Source: Seleniivibrio woodruffii (GTDB taxonomy: Bacteria > Chrysiogenota > Deferribacteres > Deferribacterales > Geovibrionaceae). From it: a DNA stretch of 64,000 nucleotides. The stretch spans positions 372,001 through 436,000 of the forward strand of contig NZ_JAJUIS010000001.1 in NCBI RefSeq assembly GCF_029267515.1, given 5' to 3'. The position numbers and the translations under genes were made by a program. The notes under the pieces were generated by a model. It saw only the letters and a list, made by a program, of their open reading frames with translations. It did not search any database and had not been told where the DNA came from. Below, piece by piece: positions 8,930 to 17,588 of the stretch; position 1 is the first letter of the stretch, and each line of letters starts with the position of its first letter.

Positions 8930-10437
8930 TCCTGTTTCATTTTCTCCAGTTTGCTCATTTCGGAATGGGAGAACAGGTCTTCAATGTTCAGAAGAAGTAT
9001 CATCTTCTGTTTGCTGACCACGTTGACAACCCCGCCGATAAATTCCGAGCTTACGGTTGCTGAAAGAACAGGCGGCACCACATCAATATCATCGGTTTTG
9101 ATGCGCAGAACCTCGTCAACCCCGTCAACAACGAAACCGACTTTCATATTCTTTAAATTAACTATTATTACGCGTGTAAATTCGTCCCTTTCTTTTGCTT
9201 TAAGGTCAAAACGGGTGCGCAGGTCGATAAGGGGGATAACCTCGCCCCGGAGATTTATTATGCCCTCGACAAACTTAGGAGTTTTGGGCACCTTCGTAAC
9301 GTTCGTATAGCGGTTTATCTCCTGCACTTTTTCAATGAGGATACCGTACTGTTCGTTTTCTATCTGGAATGTGACAATCTGTTTTTCGTCGTCTTTAGAG
9401 TGGGTGTTAGCCTCAGCCATGGTCAGATCCCCTGCGGACTGTGCGGCAACTCTGGAAAGTGCCTCCAGCTCCGTTTTATTCACAATATTCTTAGGCTCAA
9501 GAGCCATAACCAGTCTTTCGCCCTTTTCAAGTTTCAAAACAGCGGCTATCTCTTCCGTATCCTCGGTAAATGCTTTCGGCGGCTCTTCGATGAGGTTTTC
9601 CTCAACGCTGAGAACGGCATTCACCTTGTCTGCGGCAAATGCTACCATCACATTGTTTATGTCAACTATGATGACCCTGCTGTTTTCGTTTATACCGCTG
9701 TGTTTCCTGCCGAACTTGTCGTGCAGGGAGATAAGGGGTATAACGCGTCCCCTGAGTGAAAAAATCCCCAGCACATAGTCCGGAAGCCCCGGAATAGCAG
9801 TTACTTCGGGCATCCAGATGATCTCGTTTATGCGGTGTATTTCAACTGCATATTCCAACTGCCCTATATTGAAGCTGATGAAGCGTTTTTCATGAAGAAC
9901 TGCCGCCGCTGCCTCTTCTGACCTTGCTGCGGAGGTTTTGCGGAATCCCTGTTTCTCTATCTGTGCCTTCAGAGCGGTTATATCGATAATCTCGTCAGTG
10001 TTAAGTATCTGGATGAGCAGGACGTTTCCGCCCTGATTTATCTTCATTATTCCGCTGATGTATCTTTTGTCCACTTCCGCATTGAGCATTTCGGGGAAAG
10101 CGTCAAGCTGGTGTATCTCGGTGGATTTCACCTCGCTGACCGATTCAACTACAAAGCCGTTCAGCGTGCCCTCTTTTTCAACCACGATAACGCGGGTGTC
10201 GTCCGTATTTTCGCAAGGCTTTTGATAGCCGAGACGCAGGGACAGGTCTGTCAGAGGCATGACCTCTCCGCGCAGATTGCTCATTCCCAGCACATGGGAA
10301 GGCATTTTCGGCACACGGGTGATGTGGGGCAGACGGATTATCTGCTTAACATCGTCGATACCTATGCCGTATGTTTCCTGACCCAGCCGGAACGAAACGT
10401 ATATGCTGTCCTGCGGACTTTCAACTGCTGATGACAT
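8926..10437 (-). CDS. Protein with three tandem CheW domains
   Basis: CheW couples receptors to CheA. Here 503 residues carry three CheW folds in series, each with its own NLRGEV/SLRGRV-type signature: about 10-160 (GMSNLRGEVMPLTDL), 190-335 (GIFSLRGRVIPLISL) and 350-490 (GIINLRGEVIPLIDL). The linkers are short. A good Shine-Dalgarno (AAGGAGAG) precedes the ATG. No other cheW is in the operon, so this protein probably supplies all coupling and could crosslink receptors and kinases in a soluble array. CheA's own CheW-like domain makes a fourth such module. Confidence 0.94.
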   Translation of the reverse strand: MSSAVESPQDSIYVSFRLGQETYGIGIDDVKQIIRLPHITRVPKMPSHVLGMSNLRGEVMPLTDLSLRLGYQKPCENTDDTRVIVVEKEGTLNGFVVESVSEVKSTEIHQLDAFPEMLNAEVDKRYISGIMKINQGGNVLLIQILNTDEIIDITALKAQIEKQGFRKTSAARSEEAAAAVLHEKRFISFNIGQLEYAVEIHRINEIIWMPEVTAIPGLPDYVLGIFSLRGRVIPLISLHDKFGRKHSGINENSRVIIVDINNVMVAFAADKVNAVLSVEENLIEEPPKAFTEDTEEIAAVLKLEKGERLVMALEPKNIVNKTELEALSRVAAQSAGDLTMAEANTHSKDDEKQIVTFQIENEQYGILIEKVQEINRYTNVTKVPKTPKFVEGIINLRGEVIPLIDLRTRFDLKAKERDEFTRVIIVNLKNMKVGFVVDGVDEVLRIKTDDIDVVPPVLSATVSSEFIGGVVNVVSKQKMILLLNIEDLFSHSEMSKLEKMKQE

Positions 10438-10476
10438 TTAATTCTCTCCTTTGTCGGAATGCTGTAAGGAGCATTA

Positions 10477-12717
10477 TCAGAATGTCTGCATTTCATCTGC
10501 TAGGGATGCGACCTCTTCCGCCGCCGCCGCTATCTCGCGCAGACCTTTAACCTGCTCGTCCGCTGCGTTTTTCGCCTCTTCGGAAAGGGCTTTGAGGTTT
10601 TCCGCAGCCTCTCTTCCCTCTTCACAGGCTCCGTTGACCTGCTCAACCTTGTTTTCAGCTGCGTCAACGTGGTCTGAGCATTTTTTATAGAGTTCCACAA
10701 GGTGTTTGCGTATCTGACCGACCTCTGCGAGGTTGTCAACGGCGTATTGTGATTTCGTAATCTGAACGCGGATGAGGGAGGTTATCTCTGCCAGCTCATT
10801 CTGGAAGTTGATAACCTGTTCGTACATCTCGTCCAGAATATCTTTCATCTTGTCGGCATTGTCTGCGGATTCGTTTGCCAGTGCACGAATATCTGCGGCA
10901 ACGACGGAAAATCCTCTTCCGTATTCTCCGGAACGTGCTGCTTCGATATTGCCGTTAACTGCGAGCATGTTTGTCTGAATGGCAACGTTATTGATCGTAT
11001 CAACGATTTTTTTGATGTTGCCGAACGATTTGTTGAGAACGGTCACTTCGTCGTGAACGTCTTTAAGGTTGTTTATGGATGCGACGAAACCTTTGATGAT
11101 AAGCTCTATCCCGTGTTTGAAGTCCTTAAACTGGGTTTTGAACTCGCCGACGGACGGTTTGACCTTTTCGTCGTAGATGCGTCTTGCATCCTGCATCTTA
11201 CCCTCTTTCATGAGGTTGACAATCTCGCCCGCGCCTAGGTGGACGTGATTATGGGGTTCGCGGATGCACTCGTACGCTTTTTCCTCTTTGCCGGCGTCGG
11301 GTTTGTATGTGAGATACCACGCGCCGAATGCACATTTTGTGGGGTCGAGCTGTCCGTGGAATTCGTGATTATTGTTCATTGCGTCTTCGAGCTGGTCGAG
11401 GAAGACAAGGTGGTCGAGAGCTTTTATCTCATCCAGTGCGTTGTCAACCAGCTTTCCGTGGTCAGCCATCACAAGCCAGCTCTTTTTCACGTTGTTGATG
11501 TGTGTGCTGATTTTGTCGAACTCTTTTGTGATGCCTGTTATCTCGGTGAATATCTCTGAGGTTCCGGTGTCCATCTGGTCTATGGCTTTAAGAACTTCAT
11601 CTGCGGATGCGTCCAATTCCTCTATTGTGGAGGAAAGCTCTTCCGCTGCGGCTGCGACCTCTTCTGAGGATTTTGCGATGTCGGTGGACTGTTTAAGGTC
11701 GTCCGCCATTTCCGCCAGTTCCTGAGACGCTACGGTAAGTTCGGTGAAAGCCTTGGTCTGTTCCTCGGTGAATTTGCCCACTTCTTCCGCCGCTGCTGCG
11801 TTTTGTTCAGCGGAGGATGCAAGTCTGTTCACAAGATCCATTGAACGGGTGGATTCTTCGCTGACGGCTACCGCTCCGCTCTTTATCTTGCCGACCTCGA
11901 TGCCTATTTCATCCGTATGGCTGCCGACATATCCGCAATGTTTGGAGATGAAATCCGCTTTGAACAGGTTGGTTCTGGAGAGGATGAGGAAGCTGTCAAC
12001 CTTGCTGACAACATGCTGAACCTGTGTGAGTGACTGATCTATAACGTTTTTAATATTTTTTGCCGATTTTTCGGAAACTTCCGCCAATGTACGCACTTCG
12101 TCGGCGACAACCGCGAACCCTTTTCCGTGTTCGCCCGCTCTTGCGGCTTCGATTGCGGCGTTGAGTGCCAGAAGGTTTGTCTGGTCTGCAATTTTTGTTA
12201 CAACCTGAACTATCTGACCTATGGAGTCAGCCTTCTCTTTAAGCTGGTCAACAAGCTGGGTGGATTCCTCAACCTTTTCCGTTGCGTCCTTGACAGATTC
12301 TTTCAGTTCGTTTGCCGCTGTAACTGTGGATTTGACCTTTTTGATGAGTTCCGCCGTGGAGGTTTCATATTCTATGGTTGTGGCGAGAACGTTCTTTGCG
12401 TCGGATTCAAGAGCGGTCGTATCATTTTTGATGCCTTCCGCGCTGCGGCTCGCCTGTGCGGAGGCAATTGTAACCTGCTCCATGGAGGCGTTAAGCTGGT
12501 TTGCCGCGCTTGATGCCTGTTCGATGGCAGACGCCATCTCTTCGGATGCAGTGGCTAGTCTTTCAGCGTTTGACTGCTGCTTTGCCAGGGTTCTTGCCCG
12601 AGCTTTTTCAACAGCCTGCTTTTTGGATTCCTCCCTTGACGCCGCTGCGGATTCTGCATCTTTTTTCAAAATACCCGTCCTTCCGGTTAGGCTGGTGGGT
12701 TTCGCCAGCTTTTTCAT
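10477..12717 (-). CDS. Soluble chemoreceptor with two MCP signalling hairpins and a CZB zinc domain
   Basis: The 746 residues contain no membrane segment. The first MCP signalling region peaks at about 178-212 ([20 protein letters not shown]). A CZB domain lies at about 436-515, with the ligand pattern His436, Cys462 (KCAFGAWY) and His489/491/493 (PHNHVH). The second MCP hairpin lies at about 580-615 ([20 protein letters not shown]). Both tips keep the residues used for CheA/CheW contact. CZB domains bind zinc and in some receptors sense hypochlorous acid. The start is set by GGAGG 8 bases before the ATG at 12715-12717; an upstream in-frame TTG overlaps that site and is unlikely. It is the only canonical receptor of the operon. 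Confidence 0.93.
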   Translation of the reverse strand: MKKLAKPTSLTGRTGILKKDAESAAASREESKKQAVEKARARTLAKQQSNAERLATASEEMASAIEQASSAANQLNASMEQVTIASAQASRSAEGIKNDTTALESDAKNVLATTIEYETSTAELIKKVKSTVTAANELKESVKDATEKVEESTQLVDQLKEKADSIGQIVQVVTKIADQTNLLALNAAIEAARAGEHGKGFAVVADEVRTLAEVSEKSAKNIKNVIDQSLTQVQHVVSKVDSFLILSRTNLFKADFISKHCGYVGSHTDEIGIEVGKIKSGAVAVSEESTRSMDLVNRLASSAEQNAAAAEEVGKFTEEQTKAFTELTVASQELAEMADDLKQSTDIAKSSEEVAAAAEELSSTIEELDASADEVLKAIDQMDTGTSEIFTEITGITKEFDKISTHINNVKKSWLVMADHGKLVDNALDEIKALDHLVFLDQLEDAMNNNHEFHGQLDPTKCAFGAWYLTYKPDAGKEEKAYECIREPHNHVHLGAGEIVNLMKEGKMQDARRIYDEKVKPSVGEFKTQFKDFKHGIELIIKGFVASINNLKDVHDEVTVLNKSFGNIKKIVDTINNVAIQTNMLAVNGNIEAARSGEYGRGFSVVAADIRALANESADNADKMKDILDEMYEQVINFQNELAEITSLIRVQITKSQYAVDNLAEVGQIRKHLVELYKKCSDHVDAAENKVEQVNGACEEGREAAENLKALSEEAKNAADEQVKGLREIAAAAEEVASLADEMQTF

Positions 12718-12738
12718 AATGTATACCTCCAAATGAAC

Positions 12739-14238
12739 CTAATATATTATAATATCACTAATCTTATCAGAATCGAATGACGCTTTCAGTGTGAAATCGG
12801 TTTCCCTGCCGGAATTAACATCTCTGGCTGTGACGGTTACTATCCCGCTGTCGTCGATGATGAAGCATATATCAATAAGAGTTTCTTCTCCGCTATTCTC
12901 CACTGTAAAATCGAATTTTGCAAGGCTAATGAAGTAGTCGGGATCGTCTTCCGGGCTGTCGGAAACGTTAAGGCTTGAATGTGCTGTGTCCTGAAGTACG
13001 TGCACGGTTATATCCCTTATGTCGTCACTCGCTGTCGTGAACCTCTGGGTGAAGGATACGGGATATGGCTCGTTCTTGCGCATGATGATTTCAAACATTC
13101 CGTTGTCGTCTTCAAGCCCCATATTGTGGCTGGTGACATCGTAAAAAGTCCTGTCGCCGAGAAGTCCGAGACGCATTGCGGCATTGGTTGCAGCGCCGCA
13201 CACGACAGCCTCTTCGGGGTTCAGGTCTTTGCTGACGGATGCCCCGAACATGGTTTCAACAAAAGCCCGCACATTGCATATCCTGCTTGCGCCGCCGACG
13301 GGCAGCACACGGCTTATGTCTTCCGGTTTTATATTGTTTTCTCTCAGCAGTCCTTCCGTTATCTCTCGTATGCCCTGAATTATGGGTTCGGTTATCTTTC
13401 CGAAAAGCTGCTTGTTCAGCTCCATTTTGAAGTGCAGAGGACCTTTGGGGGTGATTGTTATGTAGGGTATTACAAGGTTGGTTTCGTTCAGGCTGGAAAG
13501 CTCCATCTTTGCCTTCTCCGCCTGAAAAAGAAGCTGCTGATATGCTATAGGGTCGGTTTTCAGGTCTATTCCGTGTGTTTTCCTGAATTCATCATTCAGG
13601 TAGTCCGCAACGGCAACATCGAAATCCAGACCGCCAATCTGCGTTGAGCCGCCGCTTGCTATCACTTTCAGGCAGTCTTTATTCAGTTCAATAAGGCTTA
13701 TGTCAAGCGTTCCGCCGCCAAGGTCGAAAACGAGGCAGAGTTCGTTCTCTTTTTTGCCTATGTTGTTGTAATATATCGCAGCCGCAGTGGGTTCGTTAAG
13801 CAGGGCGATAACATCGAAACCCGCCGCCTGTGCCGCCGCTCTCACAGCTTCTCTCTGGAGGTGGTCAAAATAAGCCGGAACGGTTATCACAGCCTCCGAC
13901 GTGTCGTCCCCCGTATAGTCCCTGTGCAGATTTTTCAGCTTTTTAAAGAAGAGCGTGGCAAGTTCAACCGCCGTATATTCCTGCCCGTAGACGGAGAATT
14001 TTTTATCTGAGCCCATGTATCTTTTTACGTTGGCTATAGTGTTTTCCGATTCCAGCATCTGCATACTTCGGGCATTGTCGCCCATAACCGCTTCTTTGCC
14101 GTTCTTGAAATATATCACAGACGGCAGAAAGCGTTTTCCGCTGTCGGATGAAATGACCTCGATGGTTCCCTTCTCCTTAAATATTGCTATCATGGAGTTT
14201 GTTGTACCGAAGTCTATTCCGGCGGGATATCTGCTCAT
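12739..14238 (-). CDS. Hsp70 (DnaK-like) chaperone lacking the C-terminal lid
   Basis: The N-terminal ATPase domain is intact: GIDFGTTNSM (about 7-16), the phosphate-2 loop VFDLGGGTLDISLIEL, and LPVGGASRI in the adenosine motif. A beta-type substrate domain follows (about 390-490, ending near ITVTARDVNSGRE). The protein stops at 499 residues, whereas DnaK has about 640, so the helical lid and EEVD-like tail are missing. It overlaps the parA-like stop by 4 bp and precedes the receptor gene. I infer a dedicated chaperone or ATP-driven assembly factor for the array. Such short Hsp70s are not general housekeeping DnaK. No DnaJ or GrpE gene is nearby. Confidence 0.88.
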   Translation of the reverse strand: MSRYPAGIDFGTTNSMIAIFKEKGTIEVISSDSGKRFLPSVIYFKNGKEAVMGDNARSMQMLESENTIANVKRYMGSDKKFSVYGQEYTAVELATLFFKKLKNLHRDYTGDDTSEAVITVPAYFDHLQREAVRAAAQAAGFDVIALLNEPTAAAIYYNNIGKKENELCLVFDLGGGTLDISLIELNKDCLKVIASGGSTQIGGLDFDVAVADYLNDEFRKTHGIDLKTDPIAYQQLLFQAEKAKMELSSLNETNLVIPYITITPKGPLHFKMELNKQLFGKITEPIIQGIREITEGLLRENNIKPEDISRVLPVGGASRICNVRAFVETMFGASVSKDLNPEEAVVCGAATNAAMRLGLLGDRTFYDVTSHNMGLEDDNGMFEIIMRKNEPYPVSFTQRFTTASDDIRDITVHVLQDTAHSSLNVSDSPEDDPDYFISLAKFDFTVENSGEETLIDICFIIDDSGIVTVTARDVNSGRETDFTLKASFDSDKISDIIIY

Positions 14239-15023
14239 TTGGACACTCCTTTAGCGACGGTTACTTTTTCCAGTATAAAATCGGCTAAAAGATTGAAATC
14301 CATACACCCTCTGCTGTGGGGAGCGAATAAATTTATGGGGATTCTGTATTCGGGAGCCTCGGCAACCCTGATATCGTTGCGTATTCGGGGTGATATCATT
14401 GCTTCACCGAAGTTTTCGTAAATCTCTTTCATGACCCGCTTGGAGTGGTTGCTGCGGATGTCGTACTGGTTCGGGATAATGCCGCACATGCGCAGGTCCG
14501 GATTGAAAGCGGCGTTTATTCGGTATATGGTCTGCGTGAGCTGAGCAAGCCCCTCTATGGCGAGGAAGTTCAGCAATATCGGTATGAAAACGGATTCCGC
14601 AGCCGCCAGCGCGTTCAGCGTCAGTGCCGCCACTGTGGGTGGGGTGTCTATGAGTATGCAGTCATAATCGTTCTGAAAATCCAGCAGCACTTTTTTAAGC
14701 TGACCTTCGGGGTTAGGTTTGTCCAGAAGCTGCTTTATGAAGGAAGATGAAAAGGCTGTGGATGCGGGAAGAACGTCGTAAAGCCCGTGCTCAGTGCGGA
14801 AAAGAGCGTCTTTCCCGCTGCATTTGCCAAGCAAGGCGTCATAGATGCTTAGATAAGTATCGTATGTGTTGACGCCTGACCAGAAAGAGAGGTGTGCCTG
14901 CGGGTCAAGATCCACTGTGAGTACCCTGTATCCGCGACCTCCGAGAACTCCCGCAACGTTAACCACCGTAGAGGTTTTTCCGCTTCCGCCTTTTTTGTTT
15001 GCAAATGTTATTACTGCTGACAT
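14235..15023 (-). CDS. ParA/MinD-family ATPase of the chemosensory operon
   Basis: A 262-residue P-loop ATPase: deviant Walker A KKGGSGKTST (about residues 9-18), Walker A' with VDLDPQAHLS, and Walker B ILIDTPPTV. No ParB gene is adjacent, so chromosome or plasmid partition is unlikely. Orphan ParA proteins such as PpfA of Rhodobacter and ParC of Vibrio position chemosensory arrays, and the first-gene position in this che operon suggests the same role. The ATG at 15021-15023 is preferred over an in-frame TTG four codons upstream. The start codon itself lies in a perfect palindrome (15022-15039). Confidence 0.9.
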   Translation of the reverse strand: MSAVITFANKKGGSGKTSTVVNVAGVLGGRGYRVLTVDLDPQAHLSFWSGVNTYDTYLSIYDALLGKCSGKDALFRTEHGLYDVLPASTAFSSSFIKQLLDKPNPEGQLKKVLLDFQNDYDCILIDTPPTVAALTLNALAAAESVFIPILLNFLAIEGLAQLTQTIYRINAAFNPDLRMCGIIPNQYDIRSNHSKRVMKEIYENFGEAMISPRIRNDIRVAEAPEYRIPINLFAPHSRGCMDFNLLADFILEKVTVAKGVSK

Positions 15024-15040
15024 AATTGTATACAATTATA
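15022..15040 (-). promoter_or_regulatory. Palindrome and -10 element over the start of the che operon
   Basis: An 18-bp perfect palindrome, ATAATTGTATACAATTAT (15022-15039), covers the first two bases of the parA-like ATG. On the minus strand a TATAAT (15035-15040) overlaps its outer end. The -35 is poor (TAGCAT at 15058-15063). If this -10 is used, transcription starts within about 10 bases of the ATG and the message is nearly leaderless, which fits the absence of a Shine-Dalgarno here. The palindrome could be a repressor operator. Which protein binds is unknown. Confidence 0.45.
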
Positions 15041-15097
15041 GTGTAAATTGAAAAATTATGCTACATTGATATTGATTAAAAAATACTCGGAGATGGT

Positions 15098-15631
15098 ATG
15101 GCGAAAGGACTTTTTCTGGACAGGGACGGCATAATCAATGTTGATAAAGGGTACCTTTTCAAGTCGGAAGACGTTGAGTTCATCGATGGCATCTTCGATC
15201 TGTGCCTTTATGCAAATTTCAAAGGATATAAAATATTTGTGGTCACCAATCAGGCAGGGGTGGACAGAGGATTTTATACCGAGGAGGACGTTGAGAACCT
15301 CCACAGGTGGATGCGGAGTCAGTTTGAATCGCGCGGGGTGGAGATAACCGATATGTTTTACTGTCCGCACCATCCCGATTTCACAGGGGAGTGCGGCTGC
15401 CGCAAGCCCAAGCCGGGTATGCTTTTGATGGCAATGACAATGTATGACATCGATGCCTCGCAGTCCGTTATGGTGGGGGATAAAGTCTCGGATATGCAGG
15501 CGGGCAAAGCCGCAGGCGTGGGGCTGAATATCATCGTCGCCAGTCAGTATACGGACACAAAGCCGGAAGAGGCGGATGTGATGTTTTCCACTGTCGGAGA
15601 GGTTAGCGAATACCTGAAAAACAGGTTATGA
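15098..15631 (+). CDS. gmhB: D-glycero-D-manno-heptose 1,7-bisphosphate 7-phosphatase
   Basis: A HAD-family phosphatase of 177 residues, the usual GmhB length. It shows the nucleophile motif FLDRDGIIN (about 6-14), the threonine motif VVTNQAG, the GmhB zinc-loop cysteines and histidine (CPHH and CGCRKPKPG, about 92-112) and the VGDKVSDM acid motif. It removes the C7 phosphate from heptose bisphosphate on the way to ADP-heptose for the LPS inner core, which supports a Gram-negative envelope. It stands alone on the plus strand, divergent from the che operon, with GGAG before the ATG. The catalytic core matches the family well. Confidence 0.92.
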   Translation: MAKGLFLDRDGIINVDKGYLFKSEDVEFIDGIFDLCLYANFKGYKIFVVTNQAGVDRGFYTEEDVENLHRWMRSQFESRGVEITDMFYCPHHPDFTGECGCRKPKPGMLLMAMTMYDIDASQSVMVGDKVSDMQAGKAAGVGLNIIVASQYTDTKPEEADVMFSTVGEVSEYLKNRL

Positions 15632-15649
15632 TCAGCGGGTATTGAGATT

Positions 15650-17398
15650 TTATACTGATGCGCCTTGCTTTCTTGCCATAGCGATACTGAAAACAACTCC
15701 GTTTGGTCTGTTTGCGACAGTAACGGAGCCGTTGAATTGTTGTTCAATAATCCGTTTTGTCATGTATAATCCCAGTCCCGTTCCCTTTCCTTCATCTTTC
15801 GTTGTAAAATAAGGTTCGAATATCCTGTCAATATATGCGTCATTGATTTGTGATCCTGTGTTGGATATAGCTATGAAGAACCATTTTTCATCGGTTGTGA
15901 TATCGATCATGATGTTTTTGGTTTCAGATTGCATTTCCAGTATGGCATCCCTTGCATTTAAAATTATGCTTGAGATAACCTGTTTGAAATCTTCCTTATA
16001 TCCTGAGATGATGTCTTTTCCTTCGTTGCAGTATTCGCCGAAATCCTCTAAAGAGCAGAAGTGATATTTGTTGGCGCATTGGCATTTGAGATTAATAGAA
16101 ATTCCGCTGGAGTTCAGAAGGGCTTTCATGTCCTTCATCGTCTCTCTGGTTTCGTGGACAAGTTTAAAGTCTTCTTTAACTGACAATTTTTTATCTAAGG
16201 CGAATATGTCTATGATGTTTGAAAGATAATGTATTCTGTTCAAAATGAGGGAATGCAGTTCTTTAACATCCTCCTCCGTTTCTTTCTTTTCTTCTTTCAA
16301 TTCGTCAAGAATCTGTATTATAAGACCGATTTCATTAAGAGGCTGCCTCCATCTGTGGGCAATTGAGCTTAAAATCTCACTTTTTGAGTCAGATATAGAG
16401 TTATTAGTTATGATTTTATGCTGAAGTTCAATTTTCTTGAAGAGTTTCAGAGGCAGTCGGGACATTATGTATGCGGCAATAAGCGAAAGAATTACTGCAG
16501 ATATTGCAATAATTATGATGCTGCCGAGAAGCTCGCCCGCAGTTCTTATATGAGTTTTGATCACTATGCCGAGTATATTGCCGTCGCTGAGCTTTATAAC
16601 GTTGTTAAATTTTTCAATGTCAAATCTGTCATTTTTTCGAAATACATTTGACCAGTTGTGAGCCTGAGCGTCGCCTGAAAAAATCACCCGCTTGTCGCCA
16701 TCTAAAAGGTATATATTATAAGAGATTGATCTTGTGAGATTTTCCAGAAAGGTCTGCATAAAATAATTTATTACTACCACGCCTTCCGCTTTTCCGTTTA
16801 TAAAAACCGGAATACCAATCCGTAGCATGGGCTTATGGGGTATCTCTATTTTGTTGTGCTCAATATTAAGGTCGATGTCTGAAATATAAACAGAACCTTC
16901 GGCTTTACTTACAGACTCGGTAAAATAGTATCTGCCTGATTTATTCTGCATGTCATTCTCTGCAACGATGAACGGTTCAGATTTGCTGTCTGCTTTATCG
17001 ACACGTATAAGTTCGTTACCGTCTTTACCTATAAGTCTGAGCTGGTTGATATCTGGATCCTGTGACACCAGCACAGAAAACAGACAGTTTAAATTGTCCT
17101 GCTCTGTTTTCGATTTATTAATCAGAAAGTCTTTTACCCTGCTGTTTGTACCTAAGGTTCTGACAAGTGAAAGTTTTGAAGCGATAAAATTTTCATATTT
17201 CTGTTGTCTTGCCTGAAGACTTGCTGCGGCATTTGCTTTTGCAACCTTTTCGTCTCTGCTTTTTTCAGAATAGTACATAGCTGCAACAATCATTAAACTG
17301 AAAATGAGCGATATTGTTATAAACAGCGCAGTTAGGTTGCGGAAATAGTGTGGCTGGATAAGGTCTTTCTGAGGCAGCAGCTTTTTTTCAATACGCAT
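15650..17398 (-). CDS. Membrane sensor histidine kinase (WRQP type)
   Basis: The 582 residues hold TM1 (about 20-42), an extracytoplasmic region of about 245 residues resembling a double-Cache sensor, TM2 (about 290-313), then directly the dimerisation helix with His348 in SSIAHRWRQPLN and a HATPase domain (NARDAI N-box, GTGLGLYMTKRI G2 box). There is no HAMP or PAS. CxC, CANKYHFCSLEDFGEYC-like cysteines (about 440-465) sit in the ATPase region and are unusual. It stands alone, preceded by 190 bp of AT-rich sequence (17399-17588) without a clear promoter; its partner regulator is not adjacent. It is convergent with gmhB, separated by 18 bp. Confidence 0.9.
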   Translation of the reverse strand: MRIEKKLLPQKDLIQPHYFRNLTALFITISLIFSLMIVAAMYYSEKSRDEKVAKANAAASLQARQQKYENFIASKLSLVRTLGTNSRVKDFLINKSKTEQDNLNCLFSVLVSQDPDINQLRLIGKDGNELIRVDKADSKSEPFIVAENDMQNKSGRYYFTESVSKAEGSVYISDIDLNIEHNKIEIPHKPMLRIGIPVFINGKAEGVVVINYFMQTFLENLTRSISYNIYLLDGDKRVIFSGDAQAHNWSNVFRKNDRFDIEKFNNVIKLSDGNILGIVIKTHIRTAGELLGSIIIIAISAVILSLIAAYIMSRLPLKLFKKIELQHKIITNNSISDSKSEILSSIAHRWRQPLNEIGLIIQILDELKEEKKETEEDVKELHSLILNRIHYLSNIIDIFALDKKLSVKEDFKLVHETRETMKDMKALLNSSGISINLKCQCANKYHFCSLEDFGEYCNEGKDIISGYKEDFKQVISSIILNARDAILEMQSETKNIMIDITTDEKWFFIAISNTGSQINDAYIDRIFEPYFTTKDEGKGTGLGLYMTKRIIEQQFNGSVTVANRPNGVVFSIAMARKQGASV

Positions 17399-17588
17399 TA
17401 TTTCGCCCTGAGTAAAATTATGTATGCTAAAAGAAAAGTCAGGCTAATCTGTAAAATATTTTGTGTATTTATTAAGTATGTTCCAATATACATTAATTTA
17501 CATATATTTGCACACTACAGATAGTGGTGGGTGAATAATTAAACGTTTTGATTTTGTTATGAAGTGAACTTTCGTTATTTGAACAAGG

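Noticed and set aside
7700-9310. A 536-codon open frame on the plus strand across cheB, the STAS gene and the triple-CheW gene
   Set aside because: It is antisense to three confidently identified genes, is rich in Cys, His and Phe as expected for a shadow of their codon use, and shows no domain.
14235-15023. The ParA-like gene as evidence of a plasmid or replication-origin partition locus
   Set aside because: No parB, parS-like repeats or replication gene is adjacent, and the gene is coupled by overlap to the Hsp70 and receptor genes.
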